Below, piece by piece: positions 47,975-57,105 of a stretch of DNA of 64,000 nt (its first letter is position 1; each line of letters begins with the position of its first letter). The stretch comes from Ureibacillus composti. GTDB lineage: Bacteria; Bacillota; Bacilli; Bacillales_A; Planococcaceae. Where the stretch lies: contig JAUCEP010000002.1 of the NCBI GenBank assembly GCA_030348875.1, positions 2,745,001 through 2,809,000 of the forward strand. The letters are read 5' to 3'. The notes below the pieces were generated by a model. The model searched no databases and was not told the origin of the DNA. It was given only the letters and a program-made list of their open reading frames with translations. A program made the position numbers and the translations under genes.

Positions 47975-48184
47975 GTGTTTGAGAAAAAATTAGCACTTCA
48001 TGAAACAATGGAATTTCATGAAGTCATAAACTTTATGACAACTAGTTTACTGAAATCAAAATTGAGTCAAGGTGTAGTCTTTGATGATGATTTAAGAGCA
48101 TTATTGGACAAAAATGTAAAATTATCGACCCCAGCACTCACTGCTATGGTTAAGCTCTACACTAATTCGGAATTAGAATATTAG
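47975..48184 (+). CDS. CotF/YraG-like spore coat-associated protein
   Basis: About 69 residues, GTG start at 47975 preceded by GGAGG. ALHETMEFHEVINFMTTSLL and VKLSTPALTAMVKLY resemble the small YraG/YraF-type proteins that share the CotF-like helix pattern. First of three plus-strand genes; the second is a CotF-type protein and the third a zinc alcohol dehydrogenase, matching the B. subtilis yraG-yraF-adhB arrangement as I recall it. Confidence 0.65.
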   Translation: MFEKKLALHETMEFHEVINFMTTSLLKSKLSQGVVFDDDLRALLDKNVKLSTPALTAMVKLYTNSELEY

Positions 48185-48196
48185 GAGGAAAATTGT

Positions 48197-48559
48197 ATGG
48201 AAGACTATTTAGATCCTATAAATTCAATTGGAATGCCTGAACTTACTGATTCGGGAGTTGCTCTTGAGTTTTTACTTACAACAAAAACGGGTATTCGAAA
48301 TCTTTCAATTGCCCTAACAGAAACTGCTTCCCCTGCTCTTCAGAAAATCATGAGAACTCAGCTGGATGTCATGGTTGATTTATATTTTGAAATTTCTGAA
48401 CTGATGTTAAAAAAAGAATGGCTAAAACCTTATGATCTAAATGGTCAAAAAGAACTGGATATTAAATCTGCAGAAAATGCGATTAGTATTGCACAGTTGG
48501 ATTTATTCCCTAAAAGCATGAATCGAAAAGGAATGTTCCCTAGCCCACCAAAAAATTAA
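48197..48559 (+). CDS. CotF-family spore coat protein
   Basis: 120 residues. GVALEFLLTTKTGIRNLSIA and SPALQKIMRTQLDVMVDLYF are the Coat F domain helices (the LxxxKxxxR and LR-Q-----H/D parts), followed by EISELMLKKEWLKPYDLNGQ. AGGAGGAAAATTGTATG gives the start, 12 bp after the previous gene. Probably made in the mother cell and deposited in the coat. Confidence 0.75.
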   Translation: MEDYLDPINSIGMPELTDSGVALEFLLTTKTGIRNLSIALTETASPALQKIMRTQLDVMVDLYFEISELMLKKEWLKPYDLNGQKELDIKSAENAISIAQLDLFPKSMNRKGMFPSPPKN

Positions 48560-48581
48560 ACGAAAAAGAGGGATTTTTTTA

Positions 48582-49718
48582 ATGAAAGCTGTCACTTTTC
48601 AAGGTATAAAAAATGTTGAGGTTAAAGAAGTACAAGACCCTAAAATAAAAAAAGCCGATGATATTATTGTCCGCTTAACAACTACTGCCATTTGCGGGTC
48701 GGACTTGCATTTGATTCATGGGATGATTCCAAATCTTGGAAAAGATTATGTCATTGGCCATGAACCAATGGGAATTGTAGAAGAAGTTGGCAAGGGGGTG
48801 ACGAAGGTTAAAAAGGGTGACCGGGTTGTTATTCCTTTTAACATTGCATGCGGTGAATGCTGGTATTGCAATCACGATTTGGAAAGTCAATGTGATAATG
48901 CCAATGACAATGGTGAAATGGGTGCCTACTTCGGATATTCAGACACAACAGGTGGATTTCCTGGAGGACAAGCAGAGTATATGCGAGTTCCTTATGGCAA
49001 TTTTATTCCCTTCAAAATCCCTGAGAAATCTGAAGTGCCAGATGAAAGTCTAGTTCTCCTTGCCGATGCCGCTTCTACTGCTTTTTGGAGTGTAGAAAAT
49101 GCCGGTGTGAAAAAAGGAGATACTGTTGTTATTCTTGGTTGCGGACCTGTTGGGCTATTAGCACAAAAATTTACTTGGTTGAAAGGTGCACAAAGAGTAA
49201 TCGCGGTTGACTACATCGGGTATCGTCTTAAACATGCAAAGAAGACAAATAACGTCGAAATCGTCAATTTTGAAGACCATGAAAATTGTGGTGAATATTT
49301 GAAAGAGATTACCAAGGGCGGTGCAGACGTTGTCATTGATTGTGTCGGTATGAGCGGAAAAATGACTCCTCTAGAATTTCTTGCAAGTGGCGTAAAACTG
49401 CAAAGTGGTGCTATGGGGGCTATTGTCACAGCCAGTCAAGCTGTACGTAAAGGAGGAACGATCCAAATTACCGGTGTTTATGGTGGTCGATACAACGCCT
49501 TCCCACTCGGAGATATTTTCCAACGCAATGTAGCGATTCGAACTGGACAAGCCCCAGTTGTTCATATCATGCCTCATGTCTACAACTTAATTGCTGATGG
49601 AAAGGTGAATGCCGGTGACATCATTACACATGTCCTCCCTCTTGATAAAGCAAAACATGGTTATGAAATGTTCGATACAAAACAAGAAGACTGTATTAAA
49701 GTGGTTTTAAAACCTTGA
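48582..49718 (+). CDS. adhB: zinc-dependent alcohol dehydrogenase (AdhB-like)
   Basis: 378 residues, MDR family. ICGSDLHLIHGMIPNLGKDY with zinc cysteine, GHEPMGIVEEVGKGVTKVKK with zinc histidine and glutamate, the structural zinc loop CGECWYCNHDLESQC (three cysteines seen in GECWYCN...QC), cofactor motif ILGCGPVGLLAQKFTWLKGA. The insert and glutathione-independent formaldehyde-dehydrogenase-like region (GVYGGRYNAFPLGDIFQRN) fit the AdhB/FDH subgroup. The coat genes upstream suggest sporulation expression. A strong terminator follows. Confidence 0.85.
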   Translation: MKAVTFQGIKNVEVKEVQDPKIKKADDIIVRLTTTAICGSDLHLIHGMIPNLGKDYVIGHEPMGIVEEVGKGVTKVKKGDRVVIPFNIACGECWYCNHDLESQCDNANDNGEMGAYFGYSDTTGGFPGGQAEYMRVPYGNFIPFKIPEKSEVPDESLVLLADAASTAFWSVENAGVKKGDTVVILGCGPVGLLAQKFTWLKGAQRVIAVDYIGYRLKHAKKTNNVEIVNFEDHENCGEYLKEITKGGADVVIDCVGMSGKMTPLEFLASGVKLQSGAMGAIVTASQAVRKGGTIQITGVYGGRYNAFPLGDIFQRNVAIRTGQAPVVHIMPHVYNLIADGKVNAGDIITHVLPLDKAKHGYEMFDTKQEDCIKVVLKP

Positions 49719-49733
49719 ATTGAATGAACAATG

Positions 49734-49777
49734 AAAAGGGTACTTTTGAGTTTCTATTGCAAAAGTACCCTTTTTGT
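49734..49777 (+). terminator. terminator after adhB
   Basis: AAAAGGGTACTTTTG/CAAAAGTACCCTTTTT, 14-15 pairs, followed by T5. Confidence 0.9.
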
Positions 49778-49853
49778 ACTTTTATCTTAAAACGGGTGGA
49801 ATAGATAAAAAGAAGGATGTTGTAAGTAAGATTGTTCGCACTCGATTTGAACT

Positions 49854-49919
49854 AGAAATGGAAGGGCTAAAATATCTAAGAACATGGTAAACGAACTAAA
49901 AGATTATAAAACCTATTAA
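49854..49919 (+). pseudogene. tail of a second PAS-LytTR gene (relic)
   Basis: The frame RNGRAKISKNMVNELKDYKT-Y-stop ends at 49919; the intact gene ends with KISGNMLLELKKYKSY-stop (14813). A TGA lies just upstream in frame, and the rest of the domain is not recognisable. With the following terminator and EAL relic it shows that this locus duplicates 14007-15377. Confidence 0.7.
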
Positions 49920-49923
49920 CTAG

Positions 49924-49949
49924 ACTCGGCATTTGTGCTGAGTTTTTTT
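49924..49949 (+). terminator. terminator matching that of the intact LytTR gene
   Basis: ACTCGGC/GCTGAGTTTTTTT with one mismatch and a six-base loop; same position relative to the stop codon as 14812-14840. Confidence 0.75.
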
Positions 49950-50197
49950 GTTTTGAAATAATTTAAAAGGATGACGAATTTTTGTTGCAAATCTTTAATT
50001 TCTTGATTGAAATCATCACTTTATTATCCAAAATGTAAATATTCGTGTCTGAAACGAATTAGACAATAACTTAATTTAGCTATATGATACATCAGTTACT
50101 TGAGATAGTTTATTTACCAGGAGTTATTCTTAGCACATTTTAAGTGATTCAAAGTTAATGTAGGAATGAGCATTTTATGTTTTTTTATTAACAATTA

Positions 50198-50729
50198 ATG
50201 AGTTCAGAAAGTGAAGAAATTAATGCTTATGAGGCTTTGCTTCGAACTACCCCCTTCATAAATCCAAATATAATCTTCAATTATGGAAGGGATGAAGTAC
50301 TATTAGTTAAGTTTTATTCTGCAGTTATCTCAAATGCAATTTAAGAATTCCTTTAAGAAGTATTTCCTTTTTATTAATATGTTCCCTTCTTCTATAGTGC
50401 ACCCGTATTTAAAAATTTCAACGGCTAAATTACATGGGGTTTAAAATTGCTTTTGATGACCTTACTTTTAATCATTTTTTTGTAGATTTTATAGAGAATG
50501 ATAAACCCGATTTTGTAAAGTTAGATCGTTCATACCTTAAAATTTATCGGCATTATTAGGAAAACAAATTTATATTATCTGAAATGAGAGAAATCTGTAT
50601 ATTGTTCTTAGAGGAATAGCGACGAAGGAAGTCTTTCAAATTGCTAAAGAAATTGGGGTGCCTTACTTACAGGGATATTATTTATCGAAGCCACATCGTA
50701 TGAGCATCTTGAAAAAAAGTATTAAGTGA
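50198..50729 (+). pseudogene. EAL-domain relic, copy B
   Basis: ATG at 50198 gives MSSESEEINAYEALLR with an intact EAL motif, then IIFNYGRDEVLLVKFYSAVI and a TAA. Later frames give YFLFINMFPSSIVHP, FKIAFDDLTFNHFFVDFIEN, PDFVKLDRSYLKI, and finally IVLRGIATKEVFQIAKEIGV and PYLQGYYLSKPHRMSILKK before TGA at 50729. These follow the EAL domain from end to end, with at least two stops and several frameshifts. The copy at 15097-15377 is the same gene in another stage of decay. Confidence 0.85.
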
Positions 50730-50758
50730 TATGCAAAAGAAAGAAGGTCGTAGTTAAA

Positions 50759-52477
50759 ATGTTGAAGTGGTTTAAAAATTTGAAGACTTCTACCAAATTG
50801 ATTAATTCATTCCTTGTAATATGTATCCTTCTAGGAGCAGTAGGAATTTACAGCTTAATCAATTTAAGTAAAATGGACAAGATGATAGGCTTTATGTATG
50901 AGGAACGTGTTGTGCCGATAAGTGATCTAGGTAGAGCAGAGACAGATTATCAACGCCTCCGTGTTCAAATCCGAGACATGGTATTCACATCACAAACTAA
51001 AGAACAAAAAGATGTTATCAATGAAGTGAGGGTTCAAACTGTTAATGATATAGAGAATAGTATAGAAAAATACGAAAAAACTATCATTCTTCCAGAGGAA
51101 CAAGTTATTCTTGACAAACTACATCCTAAATTGGAAGAATATTTAATTCTTTATGAGAAAGCAGTAAAGTATGCTTATGCAAATGATGTTGATGGTTATC
51201 AAAAAATGGCTCCTGAGTTTAAAGAAGCAGGAGATAAAGTACAAGGGCATCTTAAAGAACTTATTGATTTGAATGTCAGTTTATCTAAAACAACGAATAA
51301 AGAATCCGAGGAATTGTATAATTCTGCTCGAATTTTTACAATAACGATAATTATTCTTTCTGTTCTATTCAACATCGGTATAGGGTTGGTCATTTCTCGA
51401 CTTATCTCTAATCCATTAAAGAAAATATCTGAATTAGTTGAAAAGGTATCAAAAGGTGATTTAACAGAAACAACTACTATTGACACGAAGGATGAAATCG
51501 GTGATTTATCTCGTTCGATTAATACCATGGTAGACAGTCTACATACTACAGTAAAAGAAATTCTTCTGTCTGCTGAGAGTGTATCTGCATCAGCTCAAGA
51601 AATCTCTGCTACTACTGAGGAACTCTCAAGCAGTGCATCTACACAGGCAGATGATGCTCAAACAATCAATGAATTGTTTAAAGAAATTGTAAAAGGAGCT
51701 GAAAGTCAGGCAAATGATGCTCAAACTATGAAAGAACTATTCCGACAATTAGATATTGCTATGGACTCAGTTGCAAGAAATGCAGATGAAACAGCTAAAT
51801 TTTGTACTGAATTAGGTAAAGTAGCAGATGAAGGCGGTAAAGTAGTAAGCGCGTCTATTGAAGGTATGAAAGGCGTAAACTCTCAAATGTCTTTACTTGA
51901 AAAGGATGCAAACCGCATTGGAGATATTATCAAGGTTATCGATGATATTGCTAGTCAGACAAACTTATTAGCCTTAAATGCAGCTATTGAAGCAGCAAGA
52001 GCAGGTGAACAAGGAAAAGGTTTCGCAGTAGTAGCAGATGAAGTTCGTAAATTGGCAGAACAGTCAAGTAATGCTACAAAAGAAATCACTGGAATTATCA
52101 AAGGTATTCAGGATAACACAGCTCTTAGTGTAGTCACGGTAGCCGAAGGGGTTGAAGCAACTTATCGTACTGGCGAAGCATTTACTCAAATCACAGATAT
52201 GGTTTCTCAAGCACATGGTAAGACTTTGGAAATTGCTACAGCAAGTGCACAGCAATCTGCTCAATCTTCTGATGTTATGAAAGCAATTGAAAGCATTGCA
52301 TCTGCGAGTGAGCAACAATCTGCTCAGTCATCTGATGTTATGAAAGCAGTCGAAAGTATTGCAGGTACAAGTGAAGAATCTGCAGCAGCAAGTGAACAAA
52401 CTGCAGCGACATCACAGGCGTTGGCACACTTAGCTGAAGAGTTAAACAATTCAGTTTCTAAATTCAAAACTCACTAA
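50759..52477 (+). CDS. methyl-accepting chemotaxis protein with duplicated arms
   Basis: 572 residues. Helix 1 (about 12-35, [20 protein letters not shown]), a four-helix-bundle periplasmic-type sensor (4HB_MCP), helix 2 near 190-212 ([20 protein letters not shown]), HAMP ([20 protein letters not shown]), then the cytoplasmic coiled-coil hairpin with the invariant tip [20 protein letters not shown] ... [20 protein letters not shown] (tip E417). It relays a ligand signal to CheA/CheW. Two 21-residue tandem duplications, at 296-337 and 498-539, lie at mirror positions about the tip. Start at 50759 is chosen because GAAGG precedes it; the earlier ATG overlaps the EAL relic. Confidence 0.92.
   Translation: MLKWFKNLKTSTKLINSFLVICILLGAVGIYSLINLSKMDKMIGFMYEERVVPISDLGRAETDYQRLRVQIRDMVFTSQTKEQKDVINEVRVQTVNDIENSIEKYEKTIILPEEQVILDKLHPKLEEYLILYEKAVKYAYANDVDGYQKMAPEFKEAGDKVQGHLKELIDLNVSLSKTTNKESEELYNSARIFTITIIILSVLFNIGIGLVISRLISNPLKKISELVEKVSKGDLTETTTIDTKDEIGDLSRSINTMVDSLHTTVKEILLSAESVSASAQEISATTEELSSSASTQADDAQTINELFKEIVKGAESQANDAQTMKELFRQLDIAMDSVARNADETAKFCTELGKVADEGGKVVSASIEGMKGVNSQMSLLEKDANRIGDIIKVIDDIASQTNLLALNAAIEAARAGEQGKGFAVVADEVRKLAEQSSNATKEITGIIKGIQDNTALSVVTVAEGVEATYRTGEAFTQITDMVSQAHGKTLEIATASAQQSAQSSDVMKAIESIASASEQQSAQSSDVMKAVESIAGTSEESAAASEQTAATSQALAHLAEELNNSVSKFKTH
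51644..51769 (+). repeat. 63-bp tandem duplication, N-arm of the MCP hairpin
   Basis: Copies at 51644-51706 and 51707-51769, translating to [21 protein letters not shown] and [21 protein letters not shown], exactly three heptads each. Confidence 0.85.
52250..52375 (+). repeat. 63-bp tandem duplication, C-arm of the MCP hairpin
   Basis: Copies at 52250-52312 and 52313-52375, translating to [21 protein letters not shown] and [21 protein letters not shown], also three heptads, and well conserved at DNA level. Confidence 0.9.
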
Positions 52478-52550
52478 TAGAAGCAATTGTTATAACAGAA
52501 GAACTGCTTAATAAAATACTATAATTAATTATTGTTTTCTTTACTTTCAT

Positions 52551-52580
52551 GACTTCCCCCCTTCTTTTGGGGGTCTTTTT
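52551..52580 (+). terminator. terminator after the MCP gene
   Basis: GAC-CCCCC/GGGGGTC stem (two-base bulge) and T5. Confidence 0.75.
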
Positions 52581-52943
52581 CAACATTATACCGTCGAAAA
52601 TAACTTATAATTAATTGCTTCTTTTTTACCTAAAATGTACATTTAGTTTTAGTAAATTTATAAGTAATATTCGGTGTGATATTAATATAAATATCCGATA
52701 AAAAAATTCGTATTAGGAAACTCTTCTCTGCTGGGTTTTTTAGTTGATATTTAAACGCTTGGATTTTTTTCAAGCGTTTCACTTTAGATTTAACTATTTA
52801 TTCAAAACAAACCTGCTCCGTTAATTTAAGTAAAATCCTTCACTATTCCACATGCATTATAAATGTTTTTTTACACTTCTTAACAATTGCCCTATTATAA
52901 GTTATCATTCTACAGGAAAAGCTCCTTCTTAATCGAAGAACTT
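52581..52943. other. intergenic, one perfect hairpin
   Basis: AAACGCTTG/CAAGCGTTT (52753-52779) is a nine-pair hairpin with a T-rich loop and no T-tract after it. No gene seen. Confidence 0.4.
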
Positions 52944-53165
52944 TTAATAGTTAATTTCTTTAATCATAAAATCATATCTTTTTCTTTCTCTACTTTTAAA
53001 TACGCCCTGTTTTTGCATTAATTTCGACTTCATATCCTCTTTTTTTTGCCGCTCATAATGTAAACTGCGTATACCGTTCTCAATATCCAAATCAACATGT
53101 ACAATTTGACCAGGGGTACTCTTGCAATAGTAATAATTTGTTATGCTTGTACAGAAATCCTTTGG
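52944..53165 (-). pseudogene. 3' fragment of an unrecognised gene
   Basis: On the minus strand a frame is open from 53165 to the TAA at 52944 with no plausible start: ...STPGQIVHVDLDIENGIRSL, HYERQKKEDMKSKLMQKQGV, FKSRERKRYDFMIKEINY. The strongly charged, protein-like composition suggests the C-terminal end of a real gene whose 5' part is gone. I do not recognise the family. Confidence 0.4.
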
Positions 53166-53175
53166 TTATTTTAGT

Positions 53176-53213
53176 AATGACGTATTCCTTATTAATGAAA
53201 TACGTCATTTTTA
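53176..53213 (+). terminator. terminator-like hairpin without an obvious gene
   Basis: AATGACGTATT/AATACGTCATT, 11 pairs, followed by TTTTAT on the plus strand. No plus-strand gene precedes it except the MCP, 700 bp upstream. Confidence 0.55.
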
Positions 53214-53329
53214 TGCAATAAAAAGATATGCTCCTGATCCTAACCATTTAATACTTTTTACTAACTTCGTTAACTAAATACAGAAAAACCGCTCATGATT
53301 CGATGATTTAATTTTAAATCCTTTGCTCC

Positions 53330-54103
53330 CTATAACGTCTCATTTTGTTTTGATTTATTGCTAGGAGCAAACCAACCGATTAAGGCAATACCTACTAATA
53401 CTCCATAAAAAATCAGGGTCCATACAGTACTGTGTGGGAAATGAGGATCCAAGACACCAATATCCTCATGGGCAAGAGTAATTATTGCTAGTTTGACACC
53501 GACCCAGGCAACAATGGCATATGCTGTCGTTTCCAATGCTGGACGTTTATCAAGAAGTTGCACAAACCAAGTCGCTGCAAATTTGATCAAGACAAGACCA
53601 GCAATACCTCCAAGAACAACAACAATAAATTGTCCTCCATCCATACCACCAAAATCATCTAGTGGAGAATCCGGAAGACCGAGGGCAAGAGCAACTGCAG
53701 CTAGAATGGAATCAACTGCAAAAGCAAGATCCGCTAATGCAATCTTTCCTACTGTTGCACCAAAACCTTTACCAGCGGATTCTTTTTCGTCGTCCTTATG
53801 AATATTTTTGTTATCTTTCCCGAACTTCGCCTTAATGACATGCTTTAATCCCAGATAAAGTAGATAGGCTGCTCCTATTGCTTGTATCTGCCAGACATTC
53901 GCGATAAAGGAAATTGCAAAAAGTGCAGCAAATCTGAATACAAAAGCCAAAATAATTCCGTAATTTATAGCCCTTTTTTTCTGCTCTTCTGGTAAATGCT
54001 TGGCAATAACCGCAAGTACTAAGGCATTGTCAGCGGATAATAACCCTTCTAATCCTATTAGAATTAGCAATGTCCAGGCATACTCTAACCATATTGACTC
54101 CAT
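53330..54103 (-). CDS. TerC-family integral membrane protein (YceF/YkoY-like)
   Basis: 257 residues, seven to eight helices. LEGLLSADNALVLAVIAKHL carries the TerC acidic metal-binding motif, and KIALADLAFAVDSILAAVAL its second copy. In Bacillus such proteins (MeeF/MeeY) export or metalate manganese for secreted enzymes. Start ATG after GGGG. I found no yybP-ykoY manganese riboswitch in the 400 bp upstream. Confidence 0.88.
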   Translation of the reverse strand: MESIWLEYAWTLLILIGLEGLLSADNALVLAVIAKHLPEEQKKRAINYGIILAFVFRFAALFAISFIANVWQIQAIGAAYLLYLGLKHVIKAKFGKDNKNIHKDDEKESAGKGFGATVGKIALADLAFAVDSILAAVALALGLPDSPLDDFGGMDGGQFIVVVLGGIAGLVLIKFAATWFVQLLDKRPALETTAYAIVAWVGVKLAIITLAHEDIGVLDPHFPHSTVWTLIFYGVLVGIALIGWFAPSNKSKQNETL

Positions 54104-54499
54104 CTAATAATCCCCAATCTATAAATATAATGACTTGTCAAAGTCTCAACAATTATAGAATTTCCTAAATAGCTACGAGTATTCTTAGGGAATAACGATA
54201 AAGAATATTTAACCAGATTATTTGAATTTTATAAATTACCTCTTCAATGAAAAATAAGAATTGTTACATTATAGCCCTTTTCTTTTTAGGAAATAATCTT
54301 TACGTCCTTTTTTGTGGTGTTTCTACCCTGTTATAAGAAACTGTTAGGAATTTGCCTTGTGTTCCCCCTTTGTTGTTAACTCTGTGACTCTTCAATTTTG
54401 AAGTGAACACGCATAGAATAATCTGTTTGATAAACTATTCATCCTTCCATAGACATTACTTTGAGGTTGTTTTATTTGGACAATTTAAATTATAAATGA
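54104..54499. other. intergenic, no gene seen
   Basis: About 400 bp upstream of the TerC gene. No riboswitch-like or hairpin element that I can support, and no coding frame. Confidence 0.3.
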
Positions 54500-54540
54500 A
54501 AAGGTAACTACGGTAGTGTTTCCCTACCATAGTTACCTAA
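54500..54540 (-). terminator. terminator after the MFS gene
   Basis: GGTAACTA-GGTAG/CTACC-TAGTTACC hairpin (54503-54538); on the minus strand followed by TTTTCATTT. Confidence 0.75.
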
Positions 54541-54545
54541 AATTT

Positions 54546-55937
54546 TTATTGCTTAACAGTGCTTATTACATCTGACTCTATATCTGAATTTACTAGATTC
54601 TCGTCTGTTGTAAGTGATTTTCCAGTAGTTTTCGGAGCAAGGATTGAAATATCCAAAATAAGAATTAACATTGCTCCAGCAATTATATAAAATACTGTAG
54701 TAGCACCACTTTGATTTAGAATTGGCAACAAGATAAACGGTAGTAATCCACTTGTGAGACGACTCAAACTATATGCACTACCAGAAGCTGTTGCACGAAT
54801 TTTCGTAGGGAATATTTCGGCCTGGAAGACGTTAAATGCACTGGTAAAAATATTACCAAAAATGGTAAAGAAGAATCCCCCTAAAATAATGAAGATTGGG
54901 GTTTCAGCCATTCCAAACATCATGCCGAAAGTTGCCATTCCGACGGCAGTTATTACAATAAGCCATTTTCGATGAATTCGTTCAACTAATGGCACGGCAA
55001 GTAATGAACCTAGTGGATAACCTATAAAAGATAATGCAATGTATTGAAGGGATGTTGTGATCGTATAACCTTTTTCCGCTAATATCAATGGGGACAATGT
55101 TCCAAATCCATAGTATCCAACTGATTGTAAAATTTGGAATACGTACATCATTAAAGTTAGTTTAACATATTGTTTTTTAAAGATAGTCGAAAAAGGAACA
55201 GTTTGCCTTTTGGCTGCTACATGGGTTGTTTTTATCGTTTGCTTCGGTGAGGCAACACCTGAACTCATTTCTAATTGCCTAACAACTTGCTCTGCCTCAT
55301 TGTAACGACCAACCATAGCAAGCCAACGTGGCGATTCAGGTAATTTGTGTAGCCACATAAAAATAATAAATGCACCTAACGCACCGATAATGAACATCCA
55401 TCTCCAACCGTCAATTCCAAGAGGGGATTGAGGTACAAGTACACGTGCTAATATCCCTTCAATAGGAATAGCTAAGAACGCCATGGTATAAGCCCATGCT
55501 ATATATTTTCCACGCTTAGAAGCTGGAAGAATTTCGCTTAAATAGGCTGAACATAATGGGGGTTGTGCACCTAAGCCCATTCCTGCTAAAAATCTAAAAA
55601 GTATAATAGTTTCTAAATTCTGGCTTAGAGCTATTAACATTGTGAAAACAGAGTAAATAGTTAGGTTAATAATGAAAGCTTTTTTTCGACCAAACTTATC
55701 GGCTAGTCGGCTCAAGAAAATGGCTCCGAAGAACATACCGAAGAAACTTGAGCCTAACAAAAGTGGCATGGTACTTGATTCAATTTGAAACTCGTTTTTT
55801 AGCACTGACGCTAATACTCCTGTTAAAAACACCTCGAAAAATTCAAAGAACAAAGCAATTCCAATTATTAAAGTTGCAAATCTATGAATTTTGTTCACTG
55901 GAAGATAATCAAGTCGACTTGAAATTTCATTTTCCAT
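54546..55937 (-). CDS. MFS transporter (metabolite:proton symporter, sugar-porter-like)
   Basis: 463 residues, 12 helices. GSSFFGMFFGAIFLSRLADK and FGRKKAFIINL show the loop 2-3 motif, RFLAGMGLGAQPPLCSAYLS the helix 4 motif, and LPESPRWLAMVGRYNEAEQV the family-typical PESPRWL-----EA segment between helices 6 and 7. Related carriers take up aromatic acids or nicotinate. It lies 160 bp downstream of the isochorismatase gene on the same strand and probably brings in the substrate of that pathway. Confidence 0.87.
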   Translation of the reverse strand: MENEISSRLDYLPVNKIHRFATLIIGIALFFEFFEVFLTGVLASVLKNEFQIESSTMPLLLGSSFFGMFFGAIFLSRLADKFGRKKAFIINLTIYSVFTMLIALSQNLETIILFRFLAGMGLGAQPPLCSAYLSEILPASKRGKYIAWAYTMAFLAIPIEGILARVLVPQSPLGIDGWRWMFIIGALGAFIIFMWLHKLPESPRWLAMVGRYNEAEQVVRQLEMSSGVASPKQTIKTTHVAAKRQTVPFSTIFKKQYVKLTLMMYVFQILQSVGYYGFGTLSPLILAEKGYTITTSLQYIALSFIGYPLGSLLAVPLVERIHRKWLIVITAVGMATFGMMFGMAETPIFIILGGFFFTIFGNIFTSAFNVFQAEIFPTKIRATASGSAYSLSRLTSGLLPFILLPILNQSGATTVFYIIAGAMLILILDISILAPKTTGKSLTTDENLVNSDIESDVISTVKQ

Positions 55938-56097
55938 ATATTTTCCCCCTTACAATAAAAGATTCTATAATTTGCTAAAAGATTAAATAATTCTAACTAA
56001 TCCCCCTCTATATCTAAATGAAATAAAGGGGTTTTCATTTTTCTATTTATAAGTATTGTTTTGAGGGTTGAGGACGTTTTGTTTTATAACAAAATTA

Positions 56098-56745
56098 TTA
56101 AACGGAAGCAAATTTTGATGAAATAGCGTTAATAATATCATCTGTACTTAATACATCTGAATATTTTTGTCGCAAATCAAACAAGCTTTGTGAATGAGAT
56201 GCTAATGACCGGTCTCCTACAGCATCTTCAACGACTATCGGAATATATCCGTATTGTAATGCATCAACAGCTGTTGCACGAATGCATCCACATGTTGTAC
56301 ATCCAACAATTATTACAGAATCAATATCATTTGCATTAAGACGAGATACTAAATCTGTTCCAAAGAAAGCTGAGGCGTATTTTTTACTAATTAAGGAATC
56401 TCCTTTGCGAAAATCTAATCTTGAGTCTATTTCTACAGCTTCTGTTCCAGCTAATAGTGTATTTAATCCTTGCATTTTTTTTACCCACAAACCGGAATCA
56501 GCAGCATTTTTGTCATCATAAGAAATGGTTGTAAACATGACTGGGAGCTCCAATTCATGCATGATATTTAAAAGTTTATTGATTTGTTCTATTTGTTGAG
56601 TTAAATCAGACCCCATAGGCATCTCAGGATTTGTAAATCCGTTAATAACATCCACTACTATTAATCCTGGCTTCCTACCCAAACCAAATAATTTTCCAAA
56701 TCCCCTTTCTTCAAAAAAGACTTCATCCTTTTTATTGATATCCAT
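56098..56745 (-). CDS. isochorismatase-family hydrolase, maleamate amidase / N-carbamoylsarcosine amidase-like
   Basis: 215 residues. Catalytic triad visible: aspartate in PGLIVVDVINGFTNP, lysine in SLISKKYASAFFGTD, cysteine in GCTTCGCIRATAVDALQYG. The GC-RATA pattern and AVGDR mark the subgroup containing N-carbamoylsarcosine amidase and maleamate amidohydrolase (NicF). Downstream of a truncated maleate isomerase gene by 42 bp, it fits maleamate to maleate plus ammonia. GGAGG precedes the ATG. Its fold recurs, without the catalytic cysteine, in the divergentless upstream regulator at 57248-58015. Confidence 0.82.
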   Translation of the reverse strand: MDINKKDEVFFEERGFGKLFGLGRKPGLIVVDVINGFTNPEMPMGSDLTQQIEQINKLLNIMHELELPVMFTTISYDDKNAADSGLWVKKMQGLNTLLAGTEAVEIDSRLDFRKGDSLISKKYASAFFGTDLVSRLNANDIDSVIIVGCTTCGCIRATAVDALQYGYIPIVVEDAVGDRSLASHSQSLFDLRQKYSDVLSTDDIINAISSKFASV

Positions 56746-56787
56746 GATACTTCCTCCCTTTTGGAAATTGACAACTTGTCCATCTTT

Positions 56788-57009
56788 CTATCGTGCGTCG
56801 GAAAGTTCTACAGCACATCGATCACTATCAACATCCATCTTCTTTAATTCTTCCGGATTAACATGCATCATTCTCATTCTTGCAGAATGAAAGGTAAAGG
56901 ATTCATTAGGATAATGTAGTTGCCGAGCTTGAAGCATCGACGGTATTTCTGTCTCCATAGTAGTGTTTGAACTAGGTACTATTAAACCTACACGATAATT
57001 TTGATTCAT
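56788..57009 (-). pseudogene. maleate cis-trans isomerase (NicE-like), N-terminal fragment
   Basis: 73 residues, MNQNYRVGLIVPSSNTTMET then FTFHSARMRMMHVNPEELKK and DSDRCAVELSDAR-stop. This is the N-terminus of maleate isomerase / arylmalonate decarboxylase-type Asp/Glu racemase-fold proteins, including the first catalytic-cysteine neighbourhood region PSSN; complete proteins have about 250 residues and a second cysteine. About 180 residues are missing, and only 42 bp separate its stop from the next gene, so a deletion removed the rest. Start and GGGGGA site are intact, so a short peptide may still be made. Confidence 0.75.
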
Positions 57010-57105
57010 TTTACTTCCCCCTTGTTATTAGAATCAATAAACAACTAATCTTTTAACTTAAATTCTTTCATAATAAAATAACTGTAAGTTAGTTAAAATA
57101 ATAAT

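Noticed and set aside
54104..54499. Possible manganese (yybP-ykoY) riboswitch before the TerC gene
   Set aside because: I searched by eye for the conserved loops and did not find them.
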